Below, one piece after another: positions 6,951 through 12,156 of a DNA stretch of 12,156 nucleotides. Under the pieces are notes generated by a model. That model was not told the DNA's origin, searched no databases, and saw nothing but the letters and a program-made list of their open reading frames with translations. Position 1 is the first letter of the stretch. Each line of letters begins with the position of its first letter. The stretch comes from Flavobacteriaceae bacterium (GTDB lineage Bacteria > Bacteroidota > Bacteroidia > Flavobacteriales > Flavobacteriaceae), in assembly GCA_023301205.1 (NCBI GenBank), contig JALZVC010000185.1, forward strand, positions 1 through 12,156, in the 5' to 3' direction. The position numbers and the translations under genes are program-made.

Positions 6951-9569
6951 ATGAAAAAATTAATACTACTAGTATTTCTGCTTTGCACTTTAGTTAGTTT
7001 TGGTCAGGATTACACGCAAACAATTTCACAATATTTATCAAATAACATCACAGAGCTTGATCTAAAAGCTCAAGATGTAGCCGCGTTCAAGGTTAGTTCT
7101 CAGGCGGTATCAAAAAGTATGAACGTTACAAACGTGTATATACAGCAATCCATAAATGGAATTGAAGTACACAACACGGCTTCTCCTTTAGCAATACGGG
7201 GGAATACTGTAATGAGTGCCAACTTGTCTTTTGTAAAAAATAGTCATGAAAAAGTAAATACAGTTTCTCCTATAATTACTCCACAAGGTGCTATCAATGC
7301 AGTTGTACAGCACTTCAATCTAGGGGCTACGGGAGCTATTACACAACTTTCAAATCCAGAATCAAACTCTTATGTGTTCTCTCAAGGATTAGTGTCTGCA
7401 AGTACAATCCCTGTAAAATTAGTATATCAATTAGATATTAATAATGAGTTGAAACTGGCTTGGGATTTAAGTATTGATATCGTTTCTGGACAACATTATT
7501 ACAGTGTACGAGTAGATGCCGTAACAGGGTCAATTTTGTCTTCAAATGATTGGGTTATAAGTTGCAATTTCGGGACAGCTGATCACGATCATCGTTCACA
7601 TTCAACGAATACTTCTAGCATTTTAGAAAAAACTAATTTAGATCAAAATATTCAAATGTCAACAATTGGTGGAGATGCTTATAGAGTATACCCATTACCT
7701 TTAGAAAGTCCTGATCACGGTAATGATGTTTTAGTAATCAATCCCGCAGATAGTAATGCATCCCCTTTTGGGTGGCACGATACTGATGGTGTTGATGGGG
7801 CAGAATTTACAATTACAAGAGGTAATAATGTAATTGCTCGTGATGATATTGATGGAAATAATACAGGTGGTGTATCACCGGATGGCAGTGACTTATTAAT
7901 TTTTGATTTTCCATATCAATTTGACACAAACCCAGTCAATATGTTAGATGCTGCGACAACTAATTTGTTTTACTGGAATAACATTATGCACGATGTATGG
8001 TACCAGTACGGTTTTGATGAAGCTAGCGGAAATTTTCAAGAAAATAACTATGGAAACGGAGGGAGCGGGAATGATTCTGTAGATGCACAAGCGCAAGATG
8101 GAGGAGGAACAAACAACGCAAACTTTTCTTCGCCACCAGATGGGAATAACGGTAGAATGCAAATGTTTTTATGGAATGCATCTGGTCCATCTGGTGAGGC
8201 ATTAACAATAAACACAACCGGACCATTAATGGGTGGATATATAGGAGTTCCAGCAACGTTTGGTAATCCTTTACCAGACGATATGCCTTTGATAGGGGAT
8301 TTAGCATTGACATTAGACGATAATGCAGGTGTTTCTGTAGATGAAAATGATGCGTGTGATACAATTACAAATGCAGCAGCACTTTCTGGAAACATTGCAG
8401 TTATTAGAAGAGGTGAATGCCAGTTTGGTTTTAAAGTATTAGCTGCTGAAAATGCTGGGGCAATTGCAGTAATTGTAGTTAATAATGTAGCAGGAACTCC
8501 TATTTCTATGGGTGCAGGTGATGTTGGTGATCAAGTTACAATCCCATCTATTATGGTTAACGATACCGATGGTGAAGCAATAATTGCAGCGCTAGAAAAT
8601 GGTGACCCGATAAATGTATCATTGATCAATGCAGGACCATTTATGATTGATGGTGATCTAGATAATGGAATTGTAGCGCACGAGTATGGGCATGGAATAT
8701 CTGTTAGACTTACTGGTGGTCGTTTTAACTCAAATTGTTTGGCTGTAGCAGAGCAAATGGGTGAAGGATGGAGTGATTATTTTGGTTTAATGCTAACGAT
8801 GGAGGATACAGATACACGTGATGATAGTAACGGGATAGGAAATTACGCAACTGGACAAGGAGTTAATGGAGGCGGAATTAGAGAAGCACCTTATAGTACT
8901 GATTTTGCAATTAATAATTTTACATTTGATGATATTGATGGTAATGTCTCTGTACCACACGGTGTAGGTTTTGTATGGGCTACAATGCTTTGGGAAATGA
9001 CTTGGGATCTAATAGATCAAGATGGATTTGATGCAGACTTTTATAACGGTACAGGTGGTAACAATATCGCTATGCAGTTAGTTATTGATGGTTTAAAACT
9101 ACAAGGGTGTAATCCAGGTTTCATTGCAGGACGTGATGCTATTTTAGAAGCAGATTTACTTGCAAATGGTGGAGCTAATCAGTGTTTAATTTGGGGAGCT
9201 TTTGCTAGAAGGGGATTAGGTATTAGTGCTGTAGGAGGATCTGTAAATAATTTAAGTGATCAAACAGAAGGATTTGATGTGCCTGATACTACTGGTTGTA
9301 TATTAGGAACAGCAGACAACTTAATACAAGATACTAACTTTATTATTTTCCCTAACCCTTCAAGCGGAATGGTAAATATTAGAGCGATACAAGAAGCAGG
9401 AGATGCGCAAGTAACAATCTACGACATCAATGGTAGAGCCGTAATCACTAGTGATGTTGCAATGCAGAATACAGTGAGTATTAACGCTCAAGGTTTATAT
9501 GCTGGAGTGTATCTTATCACTATTGAAGGTGATAATTATACACATACCGCTAAGTTAATTATGGAATAA
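6951..9569 (+). CDS. Secreted M36 (fungalysin-type) metallopeptidase with PA insert and T9SS sorting domain
   Basis: This 872-residue secreted protease has a signal peptide at 1-18 (MKKLILLVFLLCTLVSFG). An inhibitory propeptide with FTP-like and PepSY-like character follows to about 205 (GIEVHNTASPLAIRGN; YYSVRVDAVTGSIL). The zinc site is complete: HEYGH at 577-581 (H577, catalytic E578, H581) and the third ligand E605 in MGEGWSDYFG. A protease-associated (PA) domain, about 446-562 (IAVIRRGECQFGFK; AENAGAIAVIVVNN), is inserted before the HExxH. The tail from about 790 is a type A T9SS sorting domain with FPNP at 800-803, GRAVITSD and GVYLITIEGD, so the enzyme is exported by the Por system and processed at the surface. 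The likely role is extracellular protein degradation for nutrition. The length fits flavobacterial M36 enzymes. It is convergent with dxs across a strong terminator. Confidence 0.93.
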   Translation: MKKLILLVFLLCTLVSFGQDYTQTISQYLSNNITELDLKAQDVAAFKVSSQAVSKSMNVTNVYIQQSINGIEVHNTASPLAIRGNTVMSANLSFVKNSHEKVNTVSPIITPQGAINAVVQHFNLGATGAITQLSNPESNSYVFSQGLVSASTIPVKLVYQLDINNELKLAWDLSIDIVSGQHYYSVRVDAVTGSILSSNDWVISCNFGTADHDHRSHSTNTSSILEKTNLDQNIQMSTIGGDAYRVYPLPLESPDHGNDVLVINPADSNASPFGWHDTDGVDGAEFTITRGNNVIARDDIDGNNTGGVSPDGSDLLIFDFPYQFDTNPVNMLDAATTNLFYWNNIMHDVWYQYGFDEASGNFQENNYGNGGSGNDSVDAQAQDGGGTNNANFSSPPDGNNGRMQMFLWNASGPSGEALTINTTGPLMGGYIGVPATFGNPLPDDMPLIGDLALTLDDNAGVSVDENDACDTITNAAALSGNIAVIRRGECQFGFKVLAAENAGAIAVIVVNNVAGTPISMGAGDVGDQVTIPSIMVNDTDGEAIIAALENGDPINVSLINAGPFMIDGDLDNGIVAHEYGHGISVRLTGGRFNSNCLAVAEQMGEGWSDYFGLMLTMEDTDTRDDSNGIGNYATGQGVNGGGIREAPYSTDFAINNFTFDDIDGNVSVPHGVGFVWATMLWEMTWDLIDQDGFDADFYNGTGGNNIAMQLVIDGLKLQGCNPGFIAGRDAILEADLLANGGANQCLIWGAFARRGLGISAVGGSVNNLSDQTEGFDVPDTTGCILGTADNLIQDTNFIIFPNPSSGMVNIRAIQEAGDAQVTIYDINGRAVITSDVAMQNTVSINAQGLYAGVYLITIEGDNYTHTAKLIME

Positions 9570-9587
9570 GTAACCTGTTAAATTATT

Positions 9588-9619
9588 AAAAAAAAGGAGA
9601 TCATTGGATCTCCTTTTTT
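9588..9619. terminator. Bidirectional terminator between M36 protease and dxs
   Basis: Eight A, then a 7-bp stem (GGAGATC at 9596-9602 and GATCTCC at 9607-9613, loop ATTG), then six T. On the minus strand the dxs TAA stop (9618-9620) lies inside the T/A tract, so the stem starts only a few bases after translation ends. The design closely copies the terminator at 1225-1257. Confidence 0.9.
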
Positions 9620-11396
9620 ATGTCAAGTTTTCAAGGATCACTTCGGAAATTTTAATAGGGGACAACCCTTCTATTTCATATAACGCGGTTACACTTCCAT
9701 GTTGAGGGAATACATCATTAATACCAAGTACGGTAATGTTATTATGTAGTTTGTGTACTGCCGAAAATTCTAAAATAGCACTCCCAAACCCCCCTGCTTT
9801 AACACCATCTTCGATAGTAATAATAGTATCATAATTTTTAAAAATATCTTGTAGTAACTTTTTATCTAAGGGTTTAATGATTCTCATATCAAAATGAGCT
9901 ACTCTAGATTGTATATTGTCATCAAGAATATCGAGGGCATCTTGGACGCTGTTAGCCATGGTTCCAACAGATAAAACTGCAATATCAGTTCCTTTTTTTA
10001 GAAGCTCTCCATCTTTTAAAGACACTTTTTTAAATGGAAGCTGCCAGTTAGCATCTCTACCTCTTCCGCGTGGATATCTTATTGCAAGAGGGCCTTGTAG
10101 CTCTAATTGTGCCGTATATAATGTATTACGAAGTTCAGACTCATTTCTTGGAGCTACTAAAGTAATATTAGGGATGCATCGTAAAAAGGCAATATCAAAA
10201 ATACCGTGATGCGTCGCGCCATCTTCACCTACAATTCCTGCTCGGTCTAAACAAAAAATAACGGGAAGGTTTTGCAAACAGACATCGTGAATTACTTGGT
10301 CATAGGCACGTTGTATAAACGTAGCATATACATTACAAAACACGTGCATTCCTTCTGCGGCCATACCAGCGGCTAAGGTAACTGCATGTTGCTCTGCAAT
10401 ACCCACATCAAAAGCGCGGTCTGGAAAACGCTCCATCATATATTTTAGCGAACTTCCCGTTGGCATCGCTGGGGTAATCCCTATGATGCGGTCATTCTGT
10501 TCTGCAAGTTCTACTAGCGTATGCCCAAAAACGTCTTGAAACTTAGGGGCTAAATTTTTATCGTTTTTTGGTTCAAGTTCTCCTGTAGCGGCATCAAATT
10601 TTCCTGGGGCGTGATAGGTAACTTGGTTTTCTTCGGCTTGCTTAAGGCCTTTGCCTTTTTTAGTAATGACGTGCAGTATTTTGGGACCTTCTATTTTTTC
10701 AAGTCGGCGCATTTCAGCAATAAGAATAGTACTATTATGACCATCTATAGGCCCAGAATAATTAAAGTTAAGTGCCTCAAAAATGTTATCTGTTTCTGGA
10801 GCACCGTCTAAAGTCACTTTTGTGAAATATTGTTTTAAAGCGCCCACACTTGGATCAATCCCAATGGCATTATCGTTGAGTATAATAAGAATGTTCGTGT
10901 CTGTTACGCCGGCGTGATTTAAAGCTTCAAAAGCCATCCCGCTTGCTATAGACGCATCTCCAATTACGGCAATGTGTTGCCTTTGCAGTCCTTTAAGTTT
11001 TGCCGCCATCGCCATACCCAATATTGCCGAAATGGACGTACTACTGTGTCCTGTGCCAAAAGTGTCATAATCACTTTCATCCATTTTAGGGAAGCCGCTA
11101 ATACCGCTTAATCTGCGGTTGGTGTCAAATTTTTCTCGACGACCCGTGAGTATTTTATGACCGTACGCTTGGTGTCCCACATCCCAAATGAGTTTGTCGT
11201 CTGGGGTGTTAAATACATAATGTAGTGCTACTGTTAGCTCTGCAACGCCCAGACTTGCTCCTAGGTGTCCTTCTTTTGTAGCAACGGCTTGAATGATAAA
11301 TTCGCGCAATTCTAGAATGAGTTGCGGTAATTGATCTTGGGATAGCTTTTTAAGATCTAAGGGAGAGTTGATGGTATGTAATAGTGTGTTGCTCAC
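9618..11396 (-). CDS. dxs: 1-deoxy-D-xylulose-5-phosphate synthase
   Basis: This 592-residue cytosolic, thiamine-diphosphate-dependent enzyme joins pyruvate and glyceraldehyde 3-phosphate into DXP, the first step of the MEP isoprenoid pathway and a precursor for thiamine and pyridoxal. The active-site elements are present: H44 in EGHLGASLG, H75 in DVGHQAYGH, GTGHSSTSIS at 114-123, the TPP/Mg motif at 146-149 with N174-D175-N176, catalytic E335 in VGIAEQHAVT, R363 in QRAYDQ, and D384 and H396 in the DRAGIVGEDGATHHG region. The TPP motif reads GDAS instead of the common GDGA/GDGS. The loop after NDN is shorter than in the E. coli enzyme. The start is GTG: the upstream frame is closed by a stop four codons before it, and no ATG occurs nearby downstream. 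A perfect -7 element ends three bases before the GTG. Convergent with the protease. Confidence 0.97.
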   Translation of the reverse strand: MSNTLLHTINSPLDLKKLSQDQLPQLILELREFIIQAVATKEGHLGASLGVAELTVALHYVFNTPDDKLIWDVGHQAYGHKILTGRREKFDTNRRLSGISGFPKMDESDYDTFGTGHSSTSISAILGMAMAAKLKGLQRQHIAVIGDASIASGMAFEALNHAGVTDTNILIILNDNAIGIDPSVGALKQYFTKVTLDGAPETDNIFEALNFNYSGPIDGHNSTILIAEMRRLEKIEGPKILHVITKKGKGLKQAEENQVTYHAPGKFDAATGELEPKNDKNLAPKFQDVFGHTLVELAEQNDRIIGITPAMPTGSSLKYMMERFPDRAFDVGIAEQHAVTLAAGMAAEGMHVFCNVYATFIQRAYDQVIHDVCLQNLPVIFCLDRAGIVGEDGATHHGIFDIAFLRCIPNITLVAPRNESELRNTLYTAQLELQGPLAIRYPRGRGRDANWQLPFKKVSLKDGELLKKGTDIAVLSVGTMANSVQDALDILDDNIQSRVAHFDMRIIKPLDKKLLQDIFKNYDTIITIEDGVKAGGFGSAILEFSAVHKLHNNITVLGINDVFPQHGSVTALYEIEGLSPIKISEVILENLT

Positions 11397-11399
11397 AAA

Positions 11400-11408
11400 G
11401 CAAAATTA
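11400..11408 (-). promoter_or_regulatory. Candidate -7 element of dxs, possibly leaderless
   Basis: The minus strand reads TAATTTTGC, an exact TAnnTTTGC match, ending only three bases before the GTG start at 11396. If real, transcription would begin at or near the start codon. The nearest TTG upstream is 10 bases away, too close for a -33 element, so the match may be chance in AT-rich DNA. Confidence 0.3.
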
Positions 11409-11596
11409 CGACTTTTAGCAATGGTATTTTACTAGTTGTCGTATAGTATTAGAATCATATACCCCATTACAACTGGTTTGCTTTTAAAAGTAGCAGGAGT
11501 GCATCTAGATAATGAGAAGCTAATAGGTATTGCTAGTTGTTCAAGTGATGCTAGCAAAAAGAGTAAGTACTTTTGAAATATTATTTGTTTTATATG

Positions 11597-11614
11597 GCCA
11601 CTGGCTTGTTGGGT
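11597..11614. other. Core-like site beside the stop of the DUF6155-like gene
   Basis: GCCACTGGC (11597-11605) is a nearly perfect palindrome, and GTTGGGT (11608-11614) touches the stop codon of the gene at 11614. On the minus strand this reads ACCCAAC, which fits the RYYYAAC inner core of integron attC sites at the place expected just after a cassette gene. A matching GTTRRRY within 150 bases was not found, so a full attC is not supported. Confidence 0.2.
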
Positions 11615-12090
11615 TAATACTCTAAGTCAATTCCATATTCACTAGCTTTTGAAGATAAAAACATTATTTTCTCGTTATATTTATCTTCCATTCCAAGTTC
11701 CGAAATTCCATTTATTGCGTAGTCAAACATTTTTCCTAATGCTATATAATAATTCTCATCCCAGTACCCAAAATCTTCAACAATTTCTAGACAACAACTC
11801 ACATAATGTAGCTCCAATTCAATATTAAGCTCTGTGATATTCATTTTGCGAACTGTACGAATTATTTTTCGAGCCTCAGTCTCTCGTAAATTCATATTTC
11901 TCCCATTTGGATAAATATATCTTTCGATTTCTTTTTTATATTTTTTTGTCAGTTGTTCAATATCGCCTGTTGTGAATATGGTCAAGTAGTTTTTAGCATC
12001 AGGAATTTTTTTATACATCTCCAAAATCAGTTTAATGATTTCAGTTTTGTTCATTTGGTTTAATTCTTTTTTCAATTCTCTAAGTGCCAT
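11614..12090 (-). CDS. Small AT-rich protein resembling the DUF6155 family
   Basis: This 158-residue predicted cytosolic protein has no signal peptide or membrane segment. It is highly charged and mostly helical. The opening LRELKKELNQMNKTEIIKLI, followed by LEMYKKIPDAKNYL and a later YKKEIERYIYP and REARK-like segment (RETEARKIIRTVRKM), has the look of the DUF6155 family as I remember it, whose function is unknown. The central ELELHYVSCCLEIVEDFGYW has two adjacent cysteines. The start is the ATG at 12090. Base composition is visibly more AT-rich than neighbouring dxs, with many AAA and ATT codons, which together with its flanks may point to acquisition. It is separated from dxs by 217 bases and need not belong with it. 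Confidence 0.6.
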   Translation of the reverse strand: MALRELKKELNQMNKTEIIKLILEMYKKIPDAKNYLTIFTTGDIEQLTKKYKKEIERYIYPNGRNMNLRETEARKIIRTVRKMNITELNIELELHYVSCCLEIVEDFGYWDENYYIALGKMFDYAINGISELGMEDKYNEKIMFLSSKASEYGIDLEY

Positions 12091-12092
12091 AT

Positions 12093-12102
12093 TTAGCGCT
12101 AA
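12093..12102. repeat. Palindrome TTAGCGCTAA just upstream of the DUF6155-like gene
   Basis: This is a perfect 10-bp palindrome three bases before the ATG (minus orientation), followed by CGTTTAGG. On the minus strand it is preceded by AACG, giving CGTTAGCG, which is close to but not equal to the GTTRRRY outer core of integron cassettes. It could equally be an operator. Confidence 0.3.
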
Positions 12103-12156
12103 CGTTTAGGATGATTATTATAATCGCAACTATTGAAGCATAAATTATGTTTTACT

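Noticed and set aside
7944..8395. Overlapping minus-strand open frames inside the M36 gene
   Set aside because: They are shadows of the protease reading frame, with no own domain or promoter.
6392..8567. Additional GTTAAC copies at about 6392, 6798 and 8560
   Set aside because: They lie inside coding sequence (dgt and M36 genes) and lack the extended TAA match, so they are likely chance.
11531..11556. Inverted repeat TGCTAG / CTAGCA
   Set aside because: A 6-bp stem with a 14-base loop and no T run is too weak to call a terminator or an operator.
11436..11576. Open frame of about 46 codons ending KKSKYF between DUF6155-like gene and dxs
   Set aside because: It has no ATG start, no recognisable motif, and open frames of this length are expected by chance. 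A decayed gene end cannot be excluded.
1..12156. CRISPR array, tRNA, rRNA, insertion sequence or prophage
   Set aside because: No regularly spaced repeats, cloverleaf-like segments, transposase or phage-like proteins were seen on reading both strands.

Overview
The window looks like chromosomal DNA of a marine Flavobacteriaceae bacterium (phylum Bacteroidota). Four things support this: low GC content; a secreted protease ending in a type IX secretion (T9SS) sorting domain; a TonB-dependent receptor with the N-terminal carboxypeptidase-regulatory-like domain typical of the phylum; and promoter elements of the TAnnTTTG type with no Shine-Dalgarno sequences. A Dokdonia-like genus is a guess from the general feel of the proteins, not something the sequence proves.

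Layout. Positions 1-449 (minus) hold the first 149 residues of a phosphate-selective-porin (OprO/OprP) family protein cut by the window edge. A 378-base gap (450-827) is rich in regulatory-looking structure. Positions 828-1208 (plus) encode a small secreted MORN/YwqK-like protein. Convergent to it, across a bidirectional terminator, is a two-gene minus-strand operon: a large TonB-dependent receptor (2482-5334) followed by a surface-type lipoprotein predicted to be a beta-helix (1276-2436). Divergent from the receptor are dgt (5508-6851), a dNTP triphosphohydrolase, and an M36 metallopeptidase with a PA insert and a T9SS tail (6951-9569). A second bidirectional terminator separates the protease from convergent dxs (9618-11396, minus), the first enzyme of the MEP isoprenoid pathway. 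The last gene (11614-12090, minus) is a small AT-rich protein resembling the DUF6155 family.

How the genes fit together. The left half is an outer-membrane uptake set: porin, TonB receptor and partner surface lipoprotein, perhaps with the small secreted MORN protein. Its promoter regions, and that of the protease, share GTTAAC-containing boxes about 60-85 bases before the start codons. I infer a shared regulator. A phosphate-starvation (PhoB-like) regulon is the most attractive candidate because of the porin family, but this is not shown by the sequence. dgt and dxs are housekeeping genes. The DUF6155-like gene has flanks that faintly resemble gene-cassette core sites.

I saw no tRNA, rRNA, CRISPR array, transposase or phage gene. 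The most unusual items are the shared box, an orphan minus-strand terminator at 544-571 that points to an unannotated short transcript or a leader attenuator, and the receptor/beta-helix-lipoprotein pair that lacks a SusD-type partner.
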